From: Bacteroidia bacterium
GTDB taxonomy: Bacteria > Bacteroidota > Bacteroidia > J057
DNA length: 64,000 nt
Reading direction: 5' to 3'
Assembly: GCA_033391075.1 (NCBI GenBank)
Contig: JAWPMV010000004.1
Coordinates: forward strand, 118,642-182,641
Under the pieces are notes generated by a model that saw only the letters and a list, made by a program, of their open reading frames with translations, searched no databases and was not told the DNA's origin. The position numbers and the translations under genes were made by a program. Of the stretch, positions 26,169-35,348 are shown one piece after another; positions within the stretch are counted from its first letter, which is position 1; every line of letters starts with the position of its first letter.

Positions 26169-27725
26169 ATGAAAAATAATACTCCCGTTTTTAGTTCCCG
26201 CTGGTCTATGATGCTGGCAATGTTGGGCATGGCCGTAGGAACTGGTAATATATGGCGCTTTCCCAGAATAGCAGCAAAAAATGGCGGGGGAGAGTTTCTC
26301 GTTGCCTGGATTTGTTTTCTGCTTCTCTGGTCGGTTCCCCTGATACTTCTTGAATTTGGGATGGGCCGGAAAACCCGCAGTGGTCCGATTAAAGCATTTC
26401 TCAACATCATGGGGCCTCGCTTTGCCTGGATGGGAGCCTTTATCGTCTTTGTTACAGCAGCTATCATGTTTTACTACTCGGTAGTGGCTGGCTGGACGGT
26501 TCGGTATACAGTGGCTGCGGTAATAGGCGAAATTCCGGGCGCAGTTCCGGGTGCCTTTTGGACCGACTTCACAACTTCCTTTATCCCTATCCTGACGCAT
26601 GGATTTATGATCGGATTAGCGGTCTTTGTAGTCGCAAAGGGAGTAAAAGGAATCGAAAAGGTAACCAATATCCTGATGCCTACCTTGATAGGAATCATTA
26701 TCCTACTGACCGTTCGAGCACTCTTCTTACCGGGAGCCAGCGAAGGTCTTTCTTACCTTTTTACGGTAGACTGGGCAGAGTTGGGGAAAGCCAGTATCTG
26801 GATAGAAGCCCTGACGCAAAATGCCTGGGATACAGGAGCTGGTTGGGGTCTGGTCCTTTGTTATGCGATTTATTTACGGGAGAAAGAAGACACGGCACTC
26901 AATGCCTTTATTCTTCCAACGGCCAACAATATCATATCTCTGCTTGCCGGTATTATGATCTTCAGTACGGTATTTTCAATCATGCCGGGTCTGGTTGAGC
27001 AAGGGCAGACAGATCCTACTGTTTTAGCCGGACTGGGAAGTTTGGAAGAAAGGGTAGCCAATGGCGAACAATATTCGACCGATTTGATGAAGGAAACGAT
27101 TTTCTCTGAGGGCAATACCGGGATCACCTTTGTCTGGATGCCTCAGCTCTTCAAATATATGGGCTTTGGCAAATTCTTCATGATCCTTTTCTTCCTCGCA
27201 CTGGCTTTTGCTGCTTTCTCAAGTTTGGTTTCGATGGTAGAAGTAGTGACCCGGACATTTGTGGATATGGGAGCTGAGCGAACGAAGGTAATCCGATGGA
27301 TAGGAATCGTAGGCTTCCTGATGGGTGTTCCTTCGGCTTTGAGCATGAACATCTTCAATAACCAGGACTGGGTTTGGGGAGTGGCGCTGATGGTCGCAGG
27401 TTTATTCTTTACCCTATCCATCCGCAAATATGGAATCACGAAATTCAGAGAAGAACAAATCAATCATCCAGACTCCAACATTCGAGTTGGCAAATGGTGG
27501 GATATTGTGATTGGCTATATAGCTCCACTTGAGATGGTCCTGCTGCTAGGATGGTTCTTCTATGATTCCTATAAAGCCAATCCTGAAGGATGGCTGAGTC
27601 CCTATGATCCCGAGAACTTGTACAATGTTGGAGCTATTCTTTTCCAATTTGCTATCGTAATGGGGGGATTGCTCTTTGCGAATAAGTGGATTGTGAAAAA
27701 AATGAAAACCCAGGAAGAAACCTAA
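26169..27725 (+). CDS. Sodium-dependent transporter, NSS/SNF family
   Basis: A 518-residue inner-membrane protein of the neurotransmitter:sodium symporter family, importing amino acids or related solutes with sodium. FSSRWSMMLAMLGMAVGTGN is the family-defining first helix with the unwound GMAVGTGNIWRFPR segment. Further signatures include PLILLEFGMGRKTRSGP in helix 2 and AWDTGAGWGLVLCYAIYL in helix 6. About eleven or twelve transmembrane helices are visible and the length is typical of bacterial members. It follows sdaA beyond a palindromic repeat; co-location with serine dehydratase hints at an amino acid substrate, but this is inference. The GNAT gene starts 29 nt later. Confidence 0.93.
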   Translation: MKNNTPVFSSRWSMMLAMLGMAVGTGNIWRFPRIAAKNGGGEFLVAWICFLLLWSVPLILLEFGMGRKTRSGPIKAFLNIMGPRFAWMGAFIVFVTAAIMFYYSVVAGWTVRYTVAAVIGEIPGAVPGAFWTDFTTSFIPILTHGFMIGLAVFVVAKGVKGIEKVTNILMPTLIGIIILLTVRALFLPGASEGLSYLFTVDWAELGKASIWIEALTQNAWDTGAGWGLVLCYAIYLREKEDTALNAFILPTANNIISLLAGIMIFSTVFSIMPGLVEQGQTDPTVLAGLGSLEERVANGEQYSTDLMKETIFSEGNTGITFVWMPQLFKYMGFGKFFMILFFLALAFAAFSSLVSMVEVVTRTFVDMGAERTKVIRWIGIVGFLMGVPSALSMNIFNNQDWVWGVALMVAGLFFTLSIRKYGITKFREEQINHPDSNIRVGKWWDIVIGYIAPLEMVLLLGWFFYDSYKANPEGWLSPYDPENLYNVGAILFQFAIVMGGLLFANKWIVKKMKTQEET

Positions 27726-27754
27726 ACCCAGGAATTCTAATTGCTTTTAGCGCT

Positions 27755-28258
27755 ATGAAGCCAGGAGCTGATATTAATATACGTTCGGCTACAGAAGCCG
27801 ATCTGGAAGCCGTATGGAGGCTCTGGAAGGTCATTATGGATCAAAAGATCTATTATCCCTATGATAATAGCTTTAGTCGAGCGGATATAGAGCAATTATG
27901 GATTCATATGGGAAATACGATTCGGGTAGCAGAACTCGAAAACAAGATCGTAGGTGCTTATATCCTCCATCCCAACCAACCCGGCTACGGCAAACATATT
28001 GTCAATGCGGCCTATATGGTGGACACGGGAATTCGAGGGAAAGGAATTGGCTCTTTACTTTGTGCCGATTCGATAGAAATCTCAAAAAAAGAAGGCTATC
28101 GAGGCATGCAATTCAATTTTGTAGTCAGCACCAATAAGGGAGCCATCAAAGTATGGAAGGATCATGGTTTTGAGATCATCGGGACGATACCCGGAGGCTT
28201 TTATCATGTTGAGCAGGGATATGTGGATGCACTGATATTTTTTAAATCTTTGATTTAA
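27755..28258 (+). CDS. GNAT family N-acetyltransferase
   Basis: About 167 residues from the ATG at 27755, which I prefer to an upstream start that would overlap the transporter gene by 40 nt and add a Pro/Asn-rich tail with no fold. The domain begins INIRSATEADLEAVWRLWK and carries the acetyl-CoA binding motif A with GIRGKGIGSLLCADSIEISKK (Q/RxxGxG/A type), then the motif B strand NFVVSTNKGAIKVWKDHGFEIIG. It transfers acetyl from acetyl-CoA to an unknown amine. It probably shares a transcript with the sodium symporter and converges on the LytTR regulator gene across an octamer-repeat hairpin. Confidence 0.9.
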   Translation: MKPGADINIRSATEADLEAVWRLWKVIMDQKIYYPYDNSFSRADIEQLWIHMGNTIRVAELENKIVGAYILHPNQPGYGKHIVNAAYMVDTGIRGKGIGSLLCADSIEISKKEGYRGMQFNFVVSTNKGAIKVWKDHGFEIIGTIPGGFYHVEQGYVDALIFFKSLI

Positions 28259-28268
28259 AAAAGTGCGC

Positions 28269-28340
28269 GGGTGTTCAGGTGTTTTCGTGTTTGTTTGAAT
28301 ACCTGCCTGAACACAAGAATACGAGAACACCCGAACACCC
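28269..28340. repeat. Hairpin of 8-bp repeats, copy A
   Basis: The right arm (28309-28340) is four uninterrupted octamers: GAACACAA, GAATACGA, GAACACCC, GAACACCC. The left arm (28269-28292) is their complement in the same phase: GGGTGTTC, AGGTGTTT, TCGTGTTT. The two arms form a long imperfect stem between the convergent GNAT and response-regulator genes. A second copy with the same octamer consensus (GAAYACNN) lies at 32816-32894. Confidence 0.8.
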
Positions 28341-28349
28341 AAAGACTGT

Positions 28350-29090
28350 TTACAACAGTCTCTTCTTTATATCCTCCATATAGCTCCGACTTACGCGGAC
28401 TACATCCTTGTTTTCCATGACGATGTCATAGGAAGAAGCATGCTTCTCGATTTCCCGGATATAATTTAAGTTGATGATGGAGGACCGATGGACACGGAGA
28501 AAGCTGGACTTGTCCAGTTTCTGTTCGAGCTGGCCCATACCATAGGTGCTGAGATATTTTTTCTCAGAAGTAATGAGCCAGGTGTAATCTTTTTCTGCCT
28601 GTAGCCAGATGATGTCTTTGCTATCTACAGCGTGCAGCTTATTTCCTGACTGAACAAAAATCTTTCCTGTAAAGCCGGGATCAACGGGGTCTTGACGGAG
28701 GTTCTCTGCCAGTCTTTGTAACTGATCCATCAGGGGATTCTCTTTATCCTGCAGTTTATTTACGGCTTTACTGAAACGTTCGCGGGTGTAGGGCTTGAGG
28801 AGATAATCAACCGCATTTACTTCGAAAGCTTCCAGGGCATATTTATCATAGGCGGTTGAGAAGATGATTTGGGGAACTTCCTGCAATTTTTCCAGAACCT
28901 GAAATCCGGTCATGCCGGGCATTTGGACATCCAGAAAAACCAGATCGGGTTTGAATTCGATAATAAGTTTGAGGGCATCAACTCCATTGTTACATTCCCC
29001 TACCACAAACAGATCCTCATAATCCTCCAGGTATTCATTTATCAATTGACGAGCGGGTGCCTCATCATCTACAATTATTACTTTCTTCAT
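28350..29090 (-). CDS. LytTR-family response regulator
   Basis: A 246-residue two-component response regulator. Receiver domain 1-120: VIIVDDEAPARQLINEYL with the acidic pocket, the phospho-acceptor Asp in DLVFLDVQMPGMTG (about residue 54), and the conserved Lys in VDYLLKPYTRERF. C-terminal LytTR DNA-binding domain about 140-245: KLHAVDSKDIIWLQAEKDYTW, SSFLRVHRSSIINLNYI. The start overlaps the end of the upstream kinase gene by 4 nt, so the two are translationally coupled and form a LytS/LytR-like pair. Likely targets are nearby, perhaps the divergent outer-membrane receptor gene at 30357. Confidence 0.93.
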   Translation of the reverse strand: MKKVIIVDDEAPARQLINEYLEDYEDLFVVGECNNGVDALKLIIEFKPDLVFLDVQMPGMTGFQVLEKLQEVPQIIFSTAYDKYALEAFEVNAVDYLLKPYTRERFSKAVNKLQDKENPLMDQLQRLAENLRQDPVDPGFTGKIFVQSGNKLHAVDSKDIIWLQAEKDYTWLITSEKKYLSTYGMGQLEQKLDKSSFLRVHRSSIINLNYIREIEKHASSYDIVMENKDVVRVSRSYMEDIKKRLL

Positions 29091-30154
29091 GCTTTAGCCA
29101 GTTCGGCGATATCTTGTTGTATAGGGAGTGAAAAACAAACGCGTGTTCCTCCGGATGGATTGTCTATAACATCCAGTTCTTCTCCATAAAGTTTTTGCAG
29201 AATCTTTCGGGTATTACCCAGCCCGAAGCCATCAGCGTTTTCTTTCGTTTGAGGAGCAAAACCGATCCCGTCATCTATGATGCATACCTGAATTTGCTCA
29301 GCGCGTCTTTGTATCCGAATGCTAACGGTACCCCCTTCTATTTTGGGTGCGATTCCATGTCGAATGGCATTTTCAACTAAAGGCTGCAAAAGCATAGGAG
29401 GAACCTGTACTCCCAGCAGGCTTTGATCCACCTCCCACTTGACCCTTAACCTTTCTTTATGTCGCGCCTCTTCCAGTTCCAGATAGGTTTGGATAAACTC
29501 AATCTCATTGGCCAGGGGAACAAAGTTTTTACGGGAGGCGACCAGTTGATAGCGGAAAAGGTCTGCCAGCTTGGCGATTAACTCGCGTGTATATTCTTCT
29601 TTGGGGGGTAGGGATGCATTGATGGTATTGAACACATTGTAAAGGAAATGGGGATTGAGTTGGGCTTTGAGAGCCGTCAATTCGCTTCTTGTCGCCATTT
29701 CCCGTAATTCGATAGCTCTTTTTGCTTGTCTGGCTGATCGGTTGATCTCATCATAGAGGTGAAAGCAGCCAAACTGAATCACATAAAACATAAAAGGATA
29801 GTAGACATCCCAGGCGATGTTATTCCCCTGCAAATGATAAAAGCCCAAACTTTCGCAGAGGAAGTAATAAGTCTTTATGAAGAGAAACACCCAAATCGGG
29901 ACAAAGAGAATATGCCATAGATACCGCTTCCAGCGAATTTTCGTCTGAAAAAGTCTGAATACGAAATACCAGACCGGCAAAGAAAGAAGGCCCTTGGTCA
30001 AAAAGTCTAAGGCAGCTGTTTTAAAATAAATGTTGCTCTTAAAACCGGTTGAGGTATATAAGGTTAGTCCATAACTCAAGGCGAAAAATATATACAAGCA
30101 GACTACGGCTATAACTGCTTCACGCTTTATGGGAGGTTTCTCAATTCGATCCAT
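29087..30154 (-). CDS. LytS-type sensor histidine kinase (His_kinase/HATPase)
   Basis: A 355-residue membrane kinase. Residues 1-140 contain four hydrophobic segments (AVVCLYIFFALSYGLTLY, GLLSLPVWYFVFRLF, ILFVPIWVFLFIKTYYFL and one around YPFMFYVIQFGCFHLY). The His_kinase dimerisation block has the phospho-acceptor His in ALKAQLNPHFLYNVFNTIN (about residue 165), and the ATPase domain has MLLQPLVENAIRHGIAP (N box) and VCIIDDGIGF plus GFGLGNTRKIL. It has no large extracellular sensor. The response regulator gene overlaps its end by 4 nt. It is divergent from the TonB-type receptor gene with a 202-nt intergenic region. Confidence 0.92.
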   Translation of the reverse strand: MDRIEKPPIKREAVIAVVCLYIFFALSYGLTLYTSTGFKSNIYFKTAALDFLTKGLLSLPVWYFVFRLFQTKIRWKRYLWHILFVPIWVFLFIKTYYFLCESLGFYHLQGNNIAWDVYYPFMFYVIQFGCFHLYDEINRSARQAKRAIELREMATRSELTALKAQLNPHFLYNVFNTINASLPPKEEYTRELIAKLADLFRYQLVASRKNFVPLANEIEFIQTYLELEEARHKERLRVKWEVDQSLLGVQVPPMLLQPLVENAIRHGIAPKIEGGTVSIRIQRRAEQIQVCIIDDGIGFAPQTKENADGFGLGNTRKILQKLYGEELDVIDNPSGGTRVCFSLPIQQDIAELAKA

Positions 30155-30308
30155 GCCTATTGTTTTGATCCTAAATTAAGATAAGACTTTCTCCCGAACT
30201 CCCCTCAATCGATGAATGGCAATATAGTTCGACGAATGACAAAACAAGCCTTTATCGAGAAATCCTGCAGCTTATCTATTCCTGCGTGCCTATTAATAAA
30301 GCCTGCGA

Positions 30309-30316
30309 TAGTTTTG
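30309..30316 (+). promoter_or_regulatory. Possible -7 promoter element of the receptor gene
   Basis: TAGTTTTG matches the Bacteroidota -7 consensus TAnnTTTG and lies 40 nt before the receptor ATG. No convincing -33 TTTG was found at the expected distance, so this is tentative. Confidence 0.3.
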
Positions 30317-30356
30317 GATCATCAAACAATGTAGACAAGAATCAACAATAAGAATT

Positions 30357-32810
30357 ATGAATAAGATTATTACCGCTATCGTCAGCTTTCTATGTGCGGC
30401 AAATGTCTCGGCACAAAATGGAGCAAATATCAAAGGCAAAGTAGTAGGAATGGATGCCTCTCCTATAGCATATGCAACGGTCATCGCATATACAGCCCAG
30501 GATTCTTCTATTGCGAAAACAGCTTTTAGTGATGAGCAGGGAAATTTTCTACTGGCCCCTTTATCAGCAAATAAATACTGGATCAGTGTGGAGTTTAGTG
30601 AAATGGCGACCTTTCGCACAGGTATATTAGAGCTAGGAGAGGGGGAAAGCCTTAGACTGGAAGATATCTCTATGCAGGAGAAAGAGGTGGACATGGCGAA
30701 AGTAAACATCTATGCCCAAAAGCCTTTGATTGAAGTAAAACCGGATATGACGGTCTTTAATGTATCAGGTACCATCAATAGTATAGGAGAAAATGCTTTT
30801 GAATTATTGCGGAAAGCTCCCGGTGTGATAGTAAATAATTCTGACAATATCATCTTGATGGGCAAATCTGGTGTGAGCATTTATATAGATGGAAAACGTT
30901 CGCCTCTGTCGATTGCTGACCTGGCTATCATGCTGAAAGGTATGCAATCCAGCCAGATTGAATCCATTGAGATTATTACCAATCCCTCTGCACGCTATGA
31001 TGCAGAAGGCAATGCAGGCATCATCAACATTCGCCTGAAAAAAGACAAAAGCCTGGGAACTCAGGGAAGTATTTCAGCGGGTTATGGGATCGGACGCTTT
31101 AGCAAATGGGATGGAGGCTTGAATTTCAACAGCCGCAATAAGGTCCTTAATGTATTTGGAAATTATAGCGGAAATCAGGCGATGGGATATAGCTATACCA
31201 ACTTCTTCCGTAGGCAAAATGGATTTGAAGTGGATCAGCGCAATGATTTTTTTGACGATGGGAATAGTAATAATGTAAAGTTGGGGGCGGACTTCTTTAT
31301 CGATAAAGAACATACGCTAGGAGTTATGTATTCCGGTTTCTTTTCGGATAAAGAAAATCGCAACATCAGTCTTACGCCTATATCCTTGGTCGCGAATAAT
31401 GAGGTGCAGAGTATCCTGGATGCAAAGACTTTTGGAGAAAGTAATAATGGCAGTCAGACCTTTAACCTGAACTATGCCTATAAAAATAAAGCGGGCAATA
31501 GCTGGAACCTGGATGCAGACTACGGAAGATACAGACTGAGAAATGAGACCCTGCAGCCCAATCTATATTTGGATCCACAAACCAATGAGGTAGAAAGAGA
31601 TGCTTCCTTCGCTACAGATGCGCCCAGAGATATAAATATCTATACCTTCAAAGCCGATCACCAACGCAAGCTTTTTGGAGGAACATTCTCTAGCGGTCTC
31701 AAATCCGCCTTTATCGAAACAAACAATACCTTCAATTTCTCTGACTTTCACAATGGAGAAGAAATCCTGAATCAGGATCGTAGCAATAATTTTGTCTACA
31801 AGGAAAATATCAATGCGCTTTATGCAAGTTTTCAGAAACGCATAGGTCAGAAATGGAACTGGAATCTGGGCCTTCGTGCTGAGCATACCCGTACCAATGG
31901 AGAATTGGTCAGTCTGCAGAATACCGAACTGGATAGTGTGAAGCGTTCCTACCTGAATCTATTTCCCAGCGGCGGACTTACTTTCTCACCCAATCGCAGC
32001 AATAGTTACAGCTTGAACTATAGTCGTCGCATAGATCGTCCTCGCTACCAGGACCTGAATCCTTTCCTGACTCAAATCGACCAGATCACCTTTTCTCAGG
32101 GTAATCCATTTTTGAGACCTCAGTTTAGCCATAGTGTCCAACTGAACTATACATATAAGTATCGTTATACAGCCAGTCTTTCCTATACCCTGACCAATGA
32201 CTACTTCACCCGACTGACCGATATCCTCAGTGAAGATGCATCCTTTATCATCCTGGAAAATCTGGAAAGTCGCGAAGTACTCAGTGCCAATATCAGTGCT
32301 CCCATTGCGATCAACAAGCGTTGGAATACCTACACCAACTTTAATGTCAGCCGCACCCAGAATAGGGGAGACTTCAATGAAGCTGGAGAAACCGGCAAAG
32401 GCATTGATATCGCTCGTACTACTGCCAATCTTTATCAACAGCATACTTTTACCCTGACTGAAAATGTAAGCCTGGAAGTATCGGGCTTCTATTCCTCTCC
32501 TTCTATCTGGGGCGCCAATTACCTGACCCGCGAATTCTGGGGCGTAAATGGAGGAGCATTGTTTCGTATGTTCGACAAGAAGGCTACGCTCAAACTATCT
32601 GTAAATGACATCTTCTACAGCATGCAGTGGCAAGGAACCCAGGAATTCGGAGGCTTGTTCTATGATGCTTCCGGTGGATTCGAGAGCCGCCAGTTCCGGG
32701 CAAACTTTACTTTCAACTTTGGGAATGACAAGGTGAAAGCCAGCCGAAAGCGCAAAAGCGGGATGCAAGCCGAAAGCAAGCGTCTTCAGTCCGGCGGACA
32801 AGGGAATTAA
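30357..32810 (+). CDS. TonB-dependent receptor-like outer-membrane beta-barrel protein (OMP_b-brl family)
   Basis: An 817-residue outer-membrane protein. Signal peptide 1-19 (VSFLCAANVSAQ). CarboxypepD_reg-like domain about 22-105 (GKVVGMDASPIAYATVIAYT), then a plug-like region (LLRKAPGVIVNNSDNIILMGKSGVSIYIDGKRSPL) and a barrel typical of the outer membrane beta-barrel family (PF14905-like): SIEIITNPSARYDAEGNAGI, DRPRYQDLNPFLTQIDQITF, QGNPFLRPQFSHSVQLNY. The C-terminus is basic and lacks a terminal aromatic, unusual for a barrel end. It probably imports or binds an unknown ligand with TonB energy. It stands between two LytS/LytTR signalling pairs. Confidence 0.88.
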   Translation: MNKIITAIVSFLCAANVSAQNGANIKGKVVGMDASPIAYATVIAYTAQDSSIAKTAFSDEQGNFLLAPLSANKYWISVEFSEMATFRTGILELGEGESLRLEDISMQEKEVDMAKVNIYAQKPLIEVKPDMTVFNVSGTINSIGENAFELLRKAPGVIVNNSDNIILMGKSGVSIYIDGKRSPLSIADLAIMLKGMQSSQIESIEIITNPSARYDAEGNAGIINIRLKKDKSLGTQGSISAGYGIGRFSKWDGGLNFNSRNKVLNVFGNYSGNQAMGYSYTNFFRRQNGFEVDQRNDFFDDGNSNNVKLGADFFIDKEHTLGVMYSGFFSDKENRNISLTPISLVANNEVQSILDAKTFGESNNGSQTFNLNYAYKNKAGNSWNLDADYGRYRLRNETLQPNLYLDPQTNEVERDASFATDAPRDINIYTFKADHQRKLFGGTFSSGLKSAFIETNNTFNFSDFHNGEEILNQDRSNNFVYKENINALYASFQKRIGQKWNWNLGLRAEHTRTNGELVSLQNTELDSVKRSYLNLFPSGGLTFSPNRSNSYSLNYSRRIDRPRYQDLNPFLTQIDQITFSQGNPFLRPQFSHSVQLNYTYKYRYTASLSYTLTNDYFTRLTDILSEDASFIILENLESREVLSANISAPIAINKRWNTYTNFNVSRTQNRGDFNEAGETGKGIDIARTTANLYQQHTFTLTENVSLEVSGFYSSPSIWGANYLTREFWGVNGGALFRMFDKKATLKLSVNDIFYSMQWQGTQEFGGLFYDASGGFESRQFRANFTFNFGNDKVKASRKRKSGMQAESKRLQSGGQGN

Positions 32811-32815
32811 AAGGG

Positions 32816-32894
32816 AAGTGTTCTTGTGTTCTTGTGTTCAAGTGTTCTAGAGGTATAAACAAGAATACCAGAACACGAGAACACCAGAATACGT
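32816..32894. repeat. Hairpin of 8-bp repeats, copy B
   Basis: The left arm (32816-32847) is four octamers AAGTGTTC, TTGTGTTC, TTGTGTTC, AAGTGTTC; the right arm (32863-32894) is GAATACCA, GAACACGA, GAACACCA, GAATACGT. The arms pair over about 30 bp with a 15-nt loop. It lies 6 nt behind the receptor stop codon, before the next kinase gene, and shares the octamer consensus with the copy at 28269-28340. Confidence 0.85.
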
Positions 32895-32987
32895 TTTCCT
32901 CCATTTCATCCCAGCTCTCCCCATATTCGTCACATTTTATTTATCTTCTACTCAGGTTCCGGCATTTTGGGATCAAATTAATTTGCC

Positions 32988-35345
32988 ATGACATATATCA
33001 CACGACTTTTCCTATTATGCCTCTTCACATTCCCGATTACAGCCTTTGGTCAGCAAGAAGCTGAGAATGTGATTGATGAAATCGAAATCTCCGAATTTTC
33101 AGAACTGGAAGAAGCTGAACTTATTTTCGAATCTGAGCCGGAAGTTGAGGGAGAATTTCTTGAAGTTCCCATCGAAGGCTTCATTGCCAAGAAATTTAAT
33201 TTCAACTTCAATTTTAGTTTCGGCAACAAAAGAGATGTTTTTGTTTACCTACACGATAATGACATCTACAGGCACTACGGCCATCATTATTCTTCTCAGT
33301 ATAGTAATGAATTGAGTTTCACAGTTGATGGCGATGAGAATTTCACCCAGGAATTGCAAGAAGACCAGAACTGGTATGAGTTTTCCCTTCCTAAAAATGC
33401 GGGTGAGGATGTTATGCTTAGCCTGGGAGACGAAACCCATTTCATACAATTGCCAGAAGGGAATTCACCGATTTACATTTCTATTCTAAGTGAGCATCTT
33501 TTTCCTGCCGGAGTAGAAATCTGGACACGAGAAGATATCATCAATGGGATCAGGGATCGCAAGACTGAAATTCGTGGCAAGTTCCCCATTCAGCATCTGG
33601 AACAAAAAGATATACCCGAACATATTTACCTACATCTTCCCTTTACCACATGGGAAGGCTCTCAAGATGTGTACAAAACACCCCTTAAAGGTGATATCGA
33701 CTGGATGACTGCCCGTTTTGAATTGGAGGTCAATCCTATATTCACCTCCATTGGCTTTATCCAATATGGAGACCTTTTTTATCCCATGCTGATTTCGCCA
33801 CATGATTATTACAGACTTGAGTGGAAACAGGCGGAGCATGATCCTACATTGCTTGACCTTACCGATAGAGAAAGACAGCACTACCATGGTGTCCGTGCTC
33901 AGGACTTCTTAAGCCATCGATATGCTCACGGAATGAGCAAAGACGCTTACAAGCAACTGGTAAATGCTTTAATGGGTAATCGTGAGTCTCGCATGGATAC
34001 CCTCATTGCCTGGTCTCGAGCTATTGTTCCTTTTTATGAAGAAAATCATTCCAATCCTGAGCGTTTCCTGACCCATATCAATTCCATCGGTCAAAGGTCC
34101 TGGAAAGATCTCTTTGACAGAGCCTATGATGAGCGTCAGGACATACGACGCAGAAATGGATATGATGAAGTGAAAGAATACTCTGCGGTACTACTAGTTG
34201 GATTTCTACTAAGTCTCATACTTTTCGGTGTTGGTGTTTACCTCAGGCAGACAGGTTCCAAATTCTTCAATACCAAAACCCTTGAAAAAATCGAGTGGAC
34301 CTTCCATGCCTTCTTCTGGTCCTTCCTGATGATTGAGATTATGCCGAGAACACATTCAGGATATGTAGAACTTCCGGGCATAGCCATGTGGATTATATTC
34401 ATAGGTTCTATCGTTCTATTTACGGTGAACTGGCGCATACTGGCCAGCCGATTTTTACTCAAGAGAAGATGGGGAAAATATTTGCTCTCAGTTGGAGGAC
34501 TCGGTTTGATCTATATTGCTTTGAACATTACTCAGGCACTCAATCCTTTCCTCCGAAATACTTTTGCCCTGGTTGACGGTTCCTGGTACGTAACGGATTA
34601 TCCTTTCGAATGGCATCCTTCTCCTAGCTTTGAAGATCTCGGAATGGCCTTTGTCATCATGATGCTGATTGCACCCTTATATGCCATACTCAGACACATC
34701 GTTCTCAATGGTATTCCTCGTTTGCGTGCGCAGAAAGAAGCACTGAATGCCGAACTGAACACCCTGAAGACTCAGATTAGCCCTCACTTTTTCTTCAACA
34801 GCCTTAATACGGTCTATGGATTTGCCTTGACGGAGGAAAGTCCACGTACTGCGGAGGCTATCACGAAGCTCAGCGACCTGATGCGCTTTGCCATCTATCA
34901 CGGAGATAAGAAACAGATTCCTCTGGAAACGGAATTGGAATACCTCTCAGACTACATTGACATGCAACGTCTGCGCATCAATCCGATCAAGCATGACCTG
35001 CAATATCGGGTAGATGGAGAAGCCAATGATTTGCAAATTGCTCCTTTAATGCTCATTACCCTGATTGAAAATGCCTTTAAGCACGGGATCAGTATGAGCC
35101 AGGAGTCCTATATACATATCGACCTCTTTATTCTGGATAAAGGCCTCATTCTTACGGTAGAAAATTCGGTTCATCCCAAGGACCTGGTAGCCGTAGGTGG
35201 AAATGCCGTGATCAAGGAAAGTGGGGTTGGTCTGGTCAATACAAGAGAAAGACTGAATCTTCTCTATTCCGGTAAACACGAATGGCGGATTGAGGAAGAT
35301 GAAGATCGATATTTTACACAATTAAGTTTGGATTTAGCTGAGTGA
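32988..35345 (+). CDS. Sensor histidine kinase with large extracytoplasmic domain (LytS-type)
   Basis: A 785-residue protein. Signal peptide 1-22 (LFLLCLFTFPITAFG), then an acidic extracytoplasmic region to about residue 395 with no recognised domain, rich in Glu and aromatic residues. Five membrane helices follow between about 400 and 580 (AVLLVGFLLSLILFGVGVYL, GIAMWIIFIGSIVLFTVNW, MAFVIMMLIAPLYAILRHIV). The His_kinase block has the phospho-acceptor His in LKTQISPHFFFNSLNTVYGF near residue 600, and the ATPase domain has LMLITLIENAFKHGI and SGVGLVNTRERLNLLY. It is 3 nt ahead of its response regulator. The N-terminal half may sense an envelope signal linked to the receptor upstream. Confidence 0.9.
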   Translation: MTYITRLFLLCLFTFPITAFGQQEAENVIDEIEISEFSELEEAELIFESEPEVEGEFLEVPIEGFIAKKFNFNFNFSFGNKRDVFVYLHDNDIYRHYGHHYSSQYSNELSFTVDGDENFTQELQEDQNWYEFSLPKNAGEDVMLSLGDETHFIQLPEGNSPIYISILSEHLFPAGVEIWTREDIINGIRDRKTEIRGKFPIQHLEQKDIPEHIYLHLPFTTWEGSQDVYKTPLKGDIDWMTARFELEVNPIFTSIGFIQYGDLFYPMLISPHDYYRLEWKQAEHDPTLLDLTDRERQHYHGVRAQDFLSHRYAHGMSKDAYKQLVNALMGNRESRMDTLIAWSRAIVPFYEENHSNPERFLTHINSIGQRSWKDLFDRAYDERQDIRRRNGYDEVKEYSAVLLVGFLLSLILFGVGVYLRQTGSKFFNTKTLEKIEWTFHAFFWSFLMIEIMPRTHSGYVELPGIAMWIIFIGSIVLFTVNWRILASRFLLKRRWGKYLLSVGGLGLIYIALNITQALNPFLRNTFALVDGSWYVTDYPFEWHPSPSFEDLGMAFVIMMLIAPLYAILRHIVLNGIPRLRAQKEALNAELNTLKTQISPHFFFNSLNTVYGFALTEESPRTAEAITKLSDLMRFAIYHGDKKQIPLETELEYLSDYIDMQRLRINPIKHDLQYRVDGEANDLQIAPLMLITLIENAFKHGISMSQESYIHIDLFILDKGLILTVENSVHPKDLVAVGGNAVIKESGVGLVNTRERLNLLYSGKHEWRIEEDEDRYFTQLSLDLAE

Positions 35346-35348
35346 TCT

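Noticed and set aside
28269..32894. Possible CRISPR array from the regular octamers
   Set aside because: Repeat units are 8 nt without spacers and are arranged as inverted arms; there are no cas genes.
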